Assembly: GCF_011393025.1 (NCBI RefSeq) | Contig: NZ_JAAOEO010000004.1 | Span: 124,001 to 188,000 of the forward strand | Source: Neobacillus terrae | Lineage (GTDB): Bacteria > Bacillota > Bacilli > Bacillales > Cytobacillaceae | Direction: 5' to 3' | DNA length: 64,000 nucleotides | Shown: positions 37,203 to 46,088 of the stretch, one piece after another | Layout: each line of letters begins with the position of its first letter | Numbering within the stretch: position 1 is the stretch's first letter | The notes under the pieces: generated by a model | The model's input: only the letters and a program-made list of their open reading frames with translations | Database searches by the model: none | What the model was told of the DNA's origin: nothing | Position numbers and translations under genes: made by a program

Positions 37203-37846
37203 TCTTCATCTATTTTGTCTATAAAAAACTGGCCGCTTTCGAAACTGCAAAACGATATTTTTTTTACATCTGGAAAGCCTTTTTTCTTGAGTTCCTGTCG
37301 CAGCCAAAGATAGGTCTTGTCTATCCTTTTAAGGTTTTCCTCCTGAACAGCACCATCTATAATTAGGGGAATGGTCATATCACCATTTTTAGTCGCATCC
37401 TTTTCCAAAACAGATAACTTCCCAGAAGGCTCTAAAATGGCAAACTCCACGTCTGCTATACTTCTTATATTTTTTTCTCTTAGTTGCAGAAGAAGGTCAT
37501 CGAAATTATACCGCTGCTTTCTCATTTCGCCTTCGTCAATCTTTCCATTTTTAATGATAATGGCAGGCCTTCCATCGATCAAATCCCTGAATCTTTTGCT
37601 TTTAAGGGAAATGATTGCAAGAGTGAGCTGAACTATCATTAAAGTTACCATAGGAAGGACTGTGTGCATGACGGGAAGTTTTAAATCCTCGATTGCTACT
37701 ACAGCCATTTCGGCAATCATGATAAATACAACAAGATCGAGAATGCTTAGCTCACCGATTTCTCTTTTACCCATAAACCTGAAGATAACTAAAATAAGAA
37801 TATAAAAAAGAATTGTACGAGAAATAATTACCAAGTATTCTTCCAA
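37199..37846 (-). CDS. yrbG: DUF421 membrane protein YrbG
   Basis: 215 residues: three N-terminal membrane segments (about 8-85) carrying FRFMGKREIGELSILDLVVF, then the soluble DUF421 domain with DGRPAIIIKNGKID and RYNFDDLLLQLREKNI. Members (YrbG, YdfR, YetF, YkjA) are found in spore-formers and some are sporulation-linked; the mechanism is unknown. The start is TTG at 37846 with AGGGGG upstream. It is a single gene convergent with spoVB. Confidence 0.9.
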   Translation of the reverse strand: MEEYLVIISRTILFYILILVIFRFMGKREIGELSILDLVVFIMIAEMAVVAIEDLKLPVMHTVLPMVTLMIVQLTLAIISLKSKRFRDLIDGRPAIIIKNGKIDEGEMRKQRYNFDDLLLQLREKNIRSIADVEFAILEPSGKLSVLEKDATKNGDMTIPLIIDGAVQEENLKRIDKTYLWLRQELKKKGFPDVKKISFCSFESGQFFIDKIDED

Positions 37847-38045
37847 TTATATTTCCCCCTAACTAAGTCAACGTGTAGTATTAACTCTTTGCCAGGACTT
37901 TATGTACGGAACTATCTTCCAAAAAAAGCTGTCTATGCATTTTTTAATTCTATTTTTAACAGTCAGGAATATGCTTGTACTAGGGATATCTTGCTGCAGA
38001 CGACTCTTTAGTCAGCTCCGGCAGGCAGAAAGTCAGCCTATTGGC

Positions 38046-38456
38046 ATGTGTAGGGAGGGGAAGAAAATCGAATCAAAAAGTATTGGGACTTCTCTTTTGT
38101 ATGGCTTAATTTTTATCTTGGTTTTTGCAGTTGCAAGCAGTCTTATTTTTTCATTGATTCTTAGATTTACTTCTGTAAGGGAAATTTCATTGCAGTATTA
38201 TATAACTGCAGCGTCTTTCATTGGTCTTTTTGGAGGAGGCTTTTTATCTGGCGGGAAAGGAAAGCATAAAGGATGGCTTCTCGGGGGGCTTACAGGCTTT
38301 GTGTATTCCTTACTAGTCTTTTTATTTCAATGGCTGGGCTTTGACCGCTTATTTTCCGGTGAACAGGTAGTATACCATGTTTGCTATATCCTTATAGCCA
38401 TGATGGGCGGTATTCTTGGGGTGAATATGTCTTCTAATTCAAGAAAGGCAATATAG
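38046..38456 (+). CDS. TIGR04086-type membrane protein (YrzE-like), start uncertain
   Basis: The conserved part begins ESKSIGTSLLYGLIF and has four hydrophobic segments, as in the small TIGR04086/YrzE membrane family; function is unknown. The coordinate given uses the ATG at 38046, which has no ribosome binding site. The only good site, GGGAGGGG at 38053-38060, is six bases before ATC at 38067, in frame, so an unusual AUC start (129 residues) is possible. The frame is open further upstream without any signal. Convergent with yajC, with a shared terminator. Confidence 0.72.
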   Translation: MCREGKKIESKSIGTSLLYGLIFILVFAVASSLIFSLILRFTSVREISLQYYITAASFIGLFGGGFLSGGKGKHKGWLLGGLTGFVYSLLVFLFQWLGFDRLFSGEQVVYHVCYILIAMMGGILGVNMSSNSRKAI

Positions 38457-38480
38457 CCGACATTTGCTGAAGTAAAAAAA

Positions 38481-38515
38481 ATGAAAAAGGAAGCCTTTGT
38501 CGGCTTCCTTTTTCA
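38481..38515. terminator. Bidirectional terminator between yrzE-like and yajC
   Basis: AAAAAGGAAGCC pairs with GGCTTCCTTTTT around the loop TTTGTC, suitable for both directions. Confidence 0.92.
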
Positions 38516-38520
38516 TTATC

Positions 38521-38796
38521 TTATTTTGCCAGTTTGTCTTCTGCTTGCGCTGTTACTTCACGAATAGCAGAGCGGTCATATGTAAGACGGCTGCCGTCAC
38601 CACATTTAATGACAACTGTACTTTCATCAATAGCATCTACGAAACCGTGAAGGCCCCCAATCGTAACGATCCGGTCACCTTTTTTGAGCTCGCTCTGCAT
38701 GTTCTGAACCGATTTTTGACGCTTTTGCTGCGGACGGATTAACAGAAAATAAAACAGAACAAACATTAAAATTAATGGTCCTACTGTAGTTAACAT
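38521..38796 (-). CDS. yajC: Preprotein translocase subunit YajC (YrbF)
   Basis: About 91 residues with one membrane segment containing PLILMFVLFYFLLIRPQQKRQK, the YajC hallmark, followed by a small soluble domain (LKKGDRIVTIGGLHGFV). YajC associates with SecDF. Two ATGs compete: 38805 lies only three bases after AGGAGG and 38796 lies twelve after it; I use 38796, but 38805 is possible. It follows tgt by about 30 bases as the end of the ruvAB-queA-tgt-yajC cluster. Confidence 0.92.
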   Translation of the reverse strand: MLTTVGPLILMFVLFYFLLIRPQQKRQKSVQNMQSELKKGDRIVTIGGLHGFVDAIDESTVVIKCGDGSRLTYDRSAIREVTAQAEDKLAK

Positions 38797-38833
38797 AACT
38801 TGCATGTCCCTCCTTCCTATCAAATCATATCTA

Positions 38834-40012
<1,179 letters not shown>

Positions 40013-41041
40013 TTAGATGATGAGCATTGCGTCACCAAAGCTAAAAAAGCGGTATCTTTCCTTAACAGCTGTGTTGTAGGCATTCAGTATATTCTCTCTG
40101 CCTGCCAATGCGCTGACAAGCATGATTAATGTTGATTTTGGCAGGTGGAAATTCGTTATCATTCCGTCTATAGCTTTGAATTGATAGCCCGGATAAATAA
40201 AAATATCTGTCCAGCCACTGCCCTCTTTAAACTCACCATTATGCTGAGTTGCAATGGTTTCAAGTGTTCTTGTTGAGGTTGTCCCCACAGAAACAATCTT
40301 ACCGCCCTGGCTTTTAACCTCATTTAGGAGGCGGGCAGTTCCTTCAGACATCATATAAAATTCGGAGTGCATTTCATGCTCGAGAACATCCTCCACGTTC
40401 ACTGGCCTGAACGTTCCCAACCCAACATGAAGGGTAATAAAGGTTACATGCACCCCCATTTCCCTTATTTCTTCCAATAATTCCTCTGTAAAATGAAGGC
40501 CTGCAGTCGGCGCAGCCGCAGATCCCGGCTCCTTGGCGTATACAGTCTGGTATCGTTCACGGTCATCAAGCTGTTCTTTTATATAAGGAGGCAGCGGCAT
40601 TTCACCAAGCTGCTCTAGAATTTCATAGAAAATCCCTTCATAACTGAACTTTAATGTTCTCCCTCCGTGCTCAGAGGTTCCCGTACACACAGCAGTTAAA
40701 ATTCCGTCCCCAAAATTAATACGGGTGCCTTCTTTAACTCTTTTGGCTGGTTTGATTAGTGTTTCCCAGGAATCATCCTCGAGCTGCTTTAAAAGAAGAA
40801 CTTCAATATTTGCACCTGTATCTTCCTTTACACCAAATAAACGTGCAGGAAGAACCCTTGTATCATTTAACACAAGACAGTCCCCAGGATTTAAATACGT
40901 TTTGATATTTGGAAAAGTTTCATTTTTTATTTCACCTGTCTGCTTATTAAGCACCATTAGCCTGCTGTCTGTACGATTAACCAATGGTACCTGTGCAATT
41001 AATTCTTCCGGCAAATAAAAATCAAATAAATCTACTTTCAT
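40013..41041 (-). CDS. queA: S-adenosylmethionine:tRNA ribosyltransferase-isomerase QueA
   Basis: 342 residues, normal length. Motifs [43 protein letters not shown] and THLPKSTL-like [14 protein letters not shown]. It transfers the ribose part of SAM to preQ1-tRNA, making epoxyqueuosine. It lies in the ruvA-ruvB-queA-tgt-yajC cluster, 41 bases after ruvB. Confidence 0.97.
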   Translation of the reverse strand: MKVDLFDFYLPEELIAQVPLVNRTDSRLMVLNKQTGEIKNETFPNIKTYLNPGDCLVLNDTRVLPARLFGVKEDTGANIEVLLLKQLEDDSWETLIKPAKRVKEGTRINFGDGILTAVCTGTSEHGGRTLKFSYEGIFYEILEQLGEMPLPPYIKEQLDDRERYQTVYAKEPGSAAAPTAGLHFTEELLEEIREMGVHVTFITLHVGLGTFRPVNVEDVLEHEMHSEFYMMSEGTARLLNEVKSQGGKIVSVGTTSTRTLETIATQHNGEFKEGSGWTDIFIYPGYQFKAIDGMITNFHLPKSTLIMLVSALAGRENILNAYNTAVKERYRFFSFGDAMLII

Positions 41042-41082
41042 AAAAAGACACCTTCTATTTTTAAGTTTTGTTGCTCTGGGAG

Positions 41083-42084
41083 TTATTCTGCAGGCATTTC
41101 AATTTGAAAATGGCGGTATACCTGCTCCGTAACAATTCTTCCTCTTGGAGTTCTTTGTAAAAAGCCAATCTGAAGCAAATAAGGCTCATAAACATCCTCA
41201 ATTGTATCTGCTTCTTCTCCAATAGTGGCAGCAATAGTTTCTAGCCCTACTGGCCCGCCCCTGAATTTTTCAATGATTCCTAGGAGCAATTTATGGTCAA
41301 TATGATCAAGGCCGCGTCTGTCAACCTGTAAAAGCTTGAGAGCCTCGTTTGCAAAATAAAGATCCACCGTACCATCCCCGCGTACCTGGGCATAATCTCT
41401 TACCCTTCGAAGAAGCCGGTTAGCAATCCTGGGGGTCCCCCTTGATCTTCGTGCAATTTCTCCTGCCGCTGCATGATCTATAGTTGTATCAAGCAGATCT
41501 GCGGTTCTTGAAACAATGCTTTGTAACTGTTCTTCCTTATAATACTCGAGCCTGCTTAAAACTCCAAATCTGTCCCGTAATGGCGCCGAAAGTGCCCCGG
41601 CCCGTGTGGTTGCTCCAACAAGCGTGAATGGAGGCAAATCAAGGCGGACTGATCTTGCCCCTGGACCTTTTCCAATTACAATATCAATACAAAAGTCCTC
41701 CATGGCAGGATAAAGTACTTCTTCAATTGACCTTGGGAGCCTATGAATCTCATCGATAAACAATATATCGCCCGGCTCAAGCGCTGTAAGAATAGCTGCA
41801 AGGTCCCCAGGCCGTTCAATCGCCGGGCCAGACGTAGTACGGATATTGACTCCCATCTCATTTGCAATAATAGTAGCGAGCGTTGTTTTTCCAAGCCCCG
41901 GCGGCCCATAAAGAAGAACATGGTCGAGAGTTTCCTGCCGCTGTTTCGCTGCTTCAATGAAAATCCCTAGGTTTTCCTTTACCTTATCCTGCCCAATATA
42001 TTGTCTGAGAGTTTGAGGCCGCAGGCTTTGTTCAAATGACATATCCTGAACGTCTGCTTCATTTGAAATTATACGTTCTTCCAT
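41083..42084 (-). CDS. ruvB: Holliday junction helicase subunit RuvB
   Basis: 333 residues from the ATG at 42084, five bases after AAGGTGG (a GTG three codons before is part of that site). AAA+ motifs: Walker [10 protein letters not shown] (near residue 58), LFIDEIHRL and sensor [18 protein letters not shown]. The C-terminal winged helix has [10 protein letters not shown]. It pumps DNA through Holliday junctions with RuvA, encoded 10 bases upstream. Confidence 0.98.
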   Translation of the reverse strand: MEERIISNEADVQDMSFEQSLRPQTLRQYIGQDKVKENLGIFIEAAKQRQETLDHVLLYGPPGLGKTTLATIIANEMGVNIRTTSGPAIERPGDLAAILTALEPGDILFIDEIHRLPRSIEEVLYPAMEDFCIDIVIGKGPGARSVRLDLPPFTLVGATTRAGALSAPLRDRFGVLSRLEYYKEEQLQSIVSRTADLLDTTIDHAAAGEIARRSRGTPRIANRLLRRVRDYAQVRGDGTVDLYFANEALKLLQVDRRGLDHIDHKLLLGIIEKFRGGPVGLETIAATIGEEADTIEDVYEPYLLQIGFLQRTPRGRIVTEQVYRHFQIEMPAE

Positions 42085-42094
42085 TTTTACCACC

Positions 42095-42706
42095 TTATTT
42101 TAAAAGCCTCTGTAAGGCTTTCTTAATATATTGGTCCGTTGTCAGCTGTTCCTTCCTCAATTCCGGCGATATTTTCTTGATTTCTTTCTCGGAATAGCCA
42201 AGTGCCTGAAGAGCCAAAACAGCTTCATCAAAGGCTGAAGGCTGACCAGCCTTTTGAAATTTATTATCCTCAGTATTAAATAAATTAGGGAAAAAGTCAG
42301 GAACAATATTTTGCAGTTTGCCTTTCAAATCAAGAATCATTTGCCTTGCTGTCTTTTTTCCCACTCCCGGGAATTTCACCAAAAAAGCCTCATCTTCATT
42401 TTCAATTGCCTGTACAACCTGCTCCGGCTCGCCTGAAGCAAGAATAGCTAAAGCACCCTTTGGACCAATTCCTGTCACATTTAAAAGTTTCGTAAACAAG
42501 GTTTTTTCTTCTCTGCTGTTAAATCCGAACAATGCCATTGCATCTTCACGGACATAATGGAACGTATATATTGTAATTTGGCTGCCAACTTTGCCAGAGT
42601 ATACGAAAGGATTCGGGGTGGAGATTTGAAAACCTACCCCATTATTTTCAACTACTATGTATTCCGGGCTGATATAGTCAACCGTACCTTTAATAAATTC
42701 AAACAA
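42095..42706 (-). CDS. ruvA: Holliday junction DNA-binding subunit RuvA
   Basis: 203 residues. The N-terminal OB fold ([20 protein letters not shown]) is followed by two helix-hairpin-helix units ([33 protein letters not shown]) and a C-terminal domain ([15 protein letters not shown]) that contacts RuvB. It is the first gene of its cluster. It is divergent from the lipoprotein gene, with about 135 bases between. Confidence 0.97.
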   Translation of the reverse strand: MFEFIKGTVDYISPEYIVVENNGVGFQISTPNPFVYSGKVGSQITIYTFHYVREDAMALFGFNSREEKTLFTKLLNVTGIGPKGALAILASGEPEQVVQAIENEDEAFLVKFPGVGKKTARQMILDLKGKLQNIVPDFFPNLFNTEDNKFQKAGQPSAFDEAVLALQALGYSEKEIKKISPELRKEQLTTDQYIKKALQRLLK

Positions 42707-42774
42707 CGTATTTCTCTCCTCTTCTTTGTGTACCTCATTTTATCATACATTTTTTGTTATGTTTAAGAAAATAG

Positions 42775-42803
42775 TTGCCAACATATGACTAATTCCTTAT
42801 AAT
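42775..42803 (+). promoter_or_regulatory. Sigma-A promoter of the lipoprotein gene
   Basis: TTGCCA (42775-42780), 17 bases, perfect TATAAT (42798-42803), about 40 bases before the start. Confidence 0.88.
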
Positions 42804-42841
42804 GGGAAAGGTTCAAATATTCTGACCAAGGGGGTTTTAAA

Positions 42842-43375
42842 ATGAAAAAATTATTAGCACTTCTTGCTGTTTTGACACTGATTTTTTCAGTAGCAGGCTG
42901 CTCTTCTGCAAAACAAGATAAAGCAGACAAGGGAACAGCAGAAAAAACAGAGAAAAAAGAAGATAAAAATGCTTTAACGGATGAAGTAAAAGCGAAGATG
43001 TACAATGCAGTCCGCATGGGTGAATTGAAGGTTGCCCAGGTATATGCTCATGATGTAGGTGCAGATGGTACCACTCCAGTATTAAATGCAAGCTTTGCTG
43101 ATGAAGCAGCTGCTCAATCTTTCTTATCCAAGTATTACTCCGAAGATCTTGCAAAGAAAATTGTTGCTTCTTATACAACTGGACAAAAAACTAAAGAGGG
43201 CCAAATTATTGTAAAGGCTGATCCTTTCTTTAATCCATCATTCCTTGAAACTAAACAGGCTGATGTAACATTTGAAGGAGATGCAAATAAAGGCACTCTA
43301 AAAACAACTGATCATGGTACATATACTGTTGAACAAAAAGACGGTAATTATGTTGTGACTAGTTACGAAAAATAA
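42842..43375 (+). CDS. Uncharacterised lipoprotein
   Basis: 177 residues with a lipoprotein signal ending VAGC-SS (cysteine 20), so it should be anchored to the outer face of the membrane. A lysine/glutamate-rich linker (about 25-48) leads to a soluble domain of about 125 residues with no motif I recognise (MYNAVRMGELKVAQVYAHDV, DEAAAQSFLSKYYSEDLAKK). No cysteine besides the lipidated one. AAGGGGG precedes the ATG. Single-gene unit with strong promoter and strong terminator, so likely well expressed. Function unknown. Confidence 0.88.
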   Translation: MKKLLALLAVLTLIFSVAGCSSAKQDKADKGTAEKTEKKEDKNALTDEVKAKMYNAVRMGELKVAQVYAHDVGADGTTPVLNASFADEAAAQSFLSKYYSEDLAKKIVASYTTGQKTKEGQIIVKADPFFNPSFLETKQADVTFEGDANKGTLKTTDHGTYTVEQKDGNYVVTSYEK

Positions 43376-43381
43376 AATAAG

Positions 43382-43422
43382 CAAAAAAAGGCAAGGCTGA
43401 ATCTTCAGCTTTGCCTTTTTTA
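43382..43422. terminator. Terminator between the lipoprotein gene and bofC
   Basis: AAAGGCAAGGCTGA pairs with TCAGCTTTGCCTTT and TTTT follows; A-rich on the other side, so it may also end bofC on the minus strand. Confidence 0.92.
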
Positions 43423-43451
43423 ATGTATTATCAACTAGCAGCCTATACTGC

Positions 43452-44012
43452 TTACTTATCTTCCTTACCTTCATTCACAGAATAAGCTTTAAAGGTTTCA
43501 AGCACTTCAACATACCGGTCTTTTGTTTTTATCGGTATCCCTTTCCGCAATTCCGCCTGCTTCGTACTCTCTAGCTTTTTCATATCAATTTGAAAAAAAG
43601 ATTGTATGATTTTTGACTCATCGGGTTTACCGAAATAAATGGTCAATACCCCTTTTCTATTAATCCCAAAGTATCCGTTTACCTTTAACAATGGGGAAAT
43701 ATCATCAACTTGCTTTGTAAAAACAAATTTGGTGCCATCCCTGTCTGTAAGCTGCCATTGGTCATATTTTGCCCAAAAGTCCGCCATTGACCATACCTTT
43801 TCCTTCACTACTTCTTCACTAATTTCTCCATCAAGATAGACTCTTTCGAGGATGACAGTCAGCCTTCCAGGGTTTTTGCCTACTTCCTGAGTTAATGGAT
43901 GTCCCTTTTCAACTTGCCCATGAACGGTGCCGGCATAACCCGATTGTATGATAAAAAATACTACGGCTGCTCCAATACCTGACTTAATCGCTGCTCTCCA
44001 ATTGTCACTCAT
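43452..44012 (-). CDS. bofC: Forespore checkpoint protein BofC
   Basis: 186 residues from an ATG at 44012 (AAGAGGTGG six bases upstream). An N-terminal hydrophobic segment (about 8-26) directs export, then the BofC domains: LTVILERVYLDGEISEEVV, VWSMADFWAKYDQWQL, DDISPLLKVNGYFGI and AELRKGIPIKTKDRYVEVL. In B. subtilis BofC is made in the forespore, sits in the intermembrane space and restrains SpoIVB signalling to the SpoIVFB protease, also encoded in this window. Confidence 0.93.
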   Translation of the reverse strand: MSDNWRAAIKSGIGAAVVFFIIQSGYAGTVHGQVEKGHPLTQEVGKNPGRLTVILERVYLDGEISEEVVKEKVWSMADFWAKYDQWQLTDRDGTKFVFTKQVDDISPLLKVNGYFGINRKGVLTIYFGKPDESKIIQSFFQIDMKKLESTKQAELRKGIPIKTKDRYVEVLETFKAYSVNEGKEDK

Positions 44013-44213
44013 CCATGGCCACCTCTTTTGTTCTAAAATCATGTTTTAATGTTTAATATATATTTAAAAATTGTAAAATAGGCTGGCTCCAAACCTGTTA
44101 AGGTGAGCAAGACTTTTTATTTGTCCTTAATTTTATTCTGTCCTTTTTAACTAGATTTATCCTTATATGAAAATGCGAAATAACACAAAGAAGTGAACGC
44201 ACCATAAAAACAC

Positions 44214-44250
44214 GACAAAAGGACAAAGCAGCCCGCTTTGCCCTTGTCTG
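44214..44250 (-). terminator. Intrinsic terminator of the YhcN-type lipoprotein gene
   Basis: On the minus strand GGGCAAAGC and GCTTTGTCC enclose GGGCT and are followed by TTTTGTCGTGTTTTT. Confidence 0.82.
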
Positions 44251-44261
44251 ATGATGCTGCA

Positions 44262-44921
44262 CTATCTGGCTCCGCCTTCACGTATATCATTATGCCTGTT
44301 TCGGTTTCGTGTAAAAGTTCCTTCATCTGTTATAATTGTACATGACTTTTTGCCAATATACGGCCTTACTGCTTTTTGTATTCTCTTCTTGGTATCTTTA
44401 GCCTTACTTTCATCCTTCAGGTCAACTGTTATAACAACCGAAGTTCCATAGGCAACAGAATGGACATCTCTTACATTTCTAACGGAGGCAGCCGCGCGTT
44501 CAATATTCGCTGCATTCGAACCGCCTTTTCGCAAATGGTTGTTCAGATGTCCGTGGTAATTAGTATCACCTGTGCTGAATTGATTATCTTTTTCATAAAA
44601 GTTTTTGTCGCTTTTAGCCAAAGGGACAGTAGGATTTGGCGGGTTGCCATTCTCATCCCTTACCTGCAGCATTCTTCGCTGTTGTTCCTGAGCCCGTTTT
44701 CCTTCTCCTCCAAGCGTGTGGTCCATCATTTCTGTTATTGGCCCATCATTTTCGTCCAGGAGTCTTGCATTTCCGCTCTGATCGTTTTCATTTGAATAAT
44801 ATCCCATTGGGCTTGCATTATTTCTATTTGTACTTTGAGCACCCTGTCTGTCATTGCCCGTACAGCCACCCAAAGCAGCTGACAGTGCAATAACGGCTGA
44901 CATTGTTACTAATTTTTTCAA
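44262..44921 (-). CDS. YhcN/YlaJ-family sporulation lipoprotein (CoxA/YrbB-like)
   Basis: 219 residues. Lipobox ALGGC (cysteine 20), a polar N/Q/D-rich linker, then a YhcN/YlaJ domain (NIERAAASVRNVRDVHSVAYG, VVITVDLKD, VRPYIGKKSCTIITDEGTF). The TTG start at 44921 has GAGGGGGTG upstream. YhcN/YlaJ lipoproteins are made during sporulation and found in the spore inner membrane or cortex; CoxA (YrbB) lies near safA in B. subtilis, which favours that identity. The exact ortholog is not certain. Confidence 0.86.
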   Translation of the reverse strand: MKKLVTMSAVIALSAALGGCTGNDRQGAQSTNRNNASPMGYYSNENDQSGNARLLDENDGPITEMMDHTLGGEGKRAQEQQRRMLQVRDENGNPPNPTVPLAKSDKNFYEKDNQFSTGDTNYHGHLNNHLRKGGSNAANIERAAASVRNVRDVHSVAYGTSVVITVDLKDESKAKDTKKRIQKAVRPYIGKKSCTIITDEGTFTRNRNRHNDIREGGAR

Positions 44922-45107
44922 GCGAACACCCCCTCGCTTTATAAAGAATAGGCAAGTATGTGCCTATTTCTTAGCGTGTATCATGGGGGACTTTTCATAC
45001 CGGAAGTTGCTGCCAGCCTGATGAAATAAAGCTATACCTCTTTCACCGCATCGCCTTTAGTAGTCGCAGTAAATTATTGATTAAAGCGAATAACCAAAGT
45101 TTCCATT

Positions 45108-46088
45108 TTATTCGACTTTTATCCGCTTTTTTAAGATTTTAAAAAATTGCCTTCTTAGGCTCCATTGTCCAACTGTAAGGTCGTACACCTGTCTTGATTG
45201 TCTGGAATGAATATAGGATTTGTCCTTTATAATCCTATTCCATTCCCTAAAAATATCCGCAGGGTAAGCCAGTGAATAAAGAAAAGCAAGATCTTCCATT
45301 TTATTTTTAAAGAACGGATACCTTTTTAAATCCCCATAAGACCATTGCATAAAGGGAAGTATTCTATTTGCATATTGTAAAAAATCCACCGAATCCGGCC
45401 CTATTCCAATTAAATCAAAGTCAATGAGCATTAATTTACCAGAAGCACTGCGCAAAAAGTTGTGATGTGCTACGTCCCCATGCAAGATAACATATGGCTT
45501 TTTTGTGAAGTAATCTTTATTTTTCTCCATGCCTTCCATACTCCAATACGCCCATTCCATTAATTCGTCAATTACGTCTCTTTTTAAAAATGACTCCAAT
45601 AAAGGACGCTGGCTGGAAAAGTATTGAGCCCGGTCCTTCCACTTTCCAAGAAGGTCCGCATTCGGGATGAGTGTCCTGTACCTTTGTTCAAAACCAGAAG
45701 TAACCTGATGGAACTCCCGCAAAAGCTGGAGTCCTTCCTTACGTTCACCTTTTGTTTTATAGGAAAAAGAAACAGGATGTGGCTCAAGATATTCTATGCA
45801 TCCAAAATACAATCCTTCATGAACTAAGGGTTTTGTACCCGCTGGATAATCAAAAACATAGGTGTCCAGAAAGCCTTCCTTTCGGAGAGTTGAAGTAAAC
45901 GTTTCCTGAAGCTTTAGTTTTTTATAGCTTGAATATCCCTTTAAAATATACTTTTTCTTTGATGTTTCAACTAAATAGACTTTTTTTCGGATTGGGGTGA
46001 TATGTTTTATTTGGCCTTTGAATTGTTCTTGGAAATAGGAGAAGAGACGATTAAAATAATCATCGTCTCCTCTCTTGTTAATCGTCAT
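45108..46088 (-). CDS. Aminoglycoside-phosphotransferase-fold kinase, CotS-like, coupled to safA
   Basis: 326 residues from an ATG at 46088 that overlaps the end of safA by 11 bases. The ribosome binding site GGAGGAAGG is inside the last codons of safA. Kinase-like features: an N-lobe with KKVYLVETSKKKYILKGYSS (the ATP lysine in YILKGY), the catalytic loop ILHGDVAHHNFL (HGDxxxxN) and the metal motif LIDFDLI. This is the APH/CotS/YutH type fold found in spore coat proteins. Translational coupling to safA suggests a spore-envelope role; the substrate is unknown. Confidence 0.85.
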   Translation of the reverse strand: MTINKRGDDDYFNRLFSYFQEQFKGQIKHITPIRKKVYLVETSKKKYILKGYSSYKKLKLQETFTSTLRKEGFLDTYVFDYPAGTKPLVHEGLYFGCIEYLEPHPVSFSYKTKGERKEGLQLLREFHQVTSGFEQRYRTLIPNADLLGKWKDRAQYFSSQRPLLESFLKRDVIDELMEWAYWSMEGMEKNKDYFTKKPYVILHGDVAHHNFLRSASGKLMLIDFDLIGIGPDSVDFLQYANRILPFMQWSYGDLKRYPFFKNKMEDLAFLYSLAYPADIFREWNRIIKDKSYIHSRQSRQVYDLTVGQWSLRRQFFKILKKRIKVE

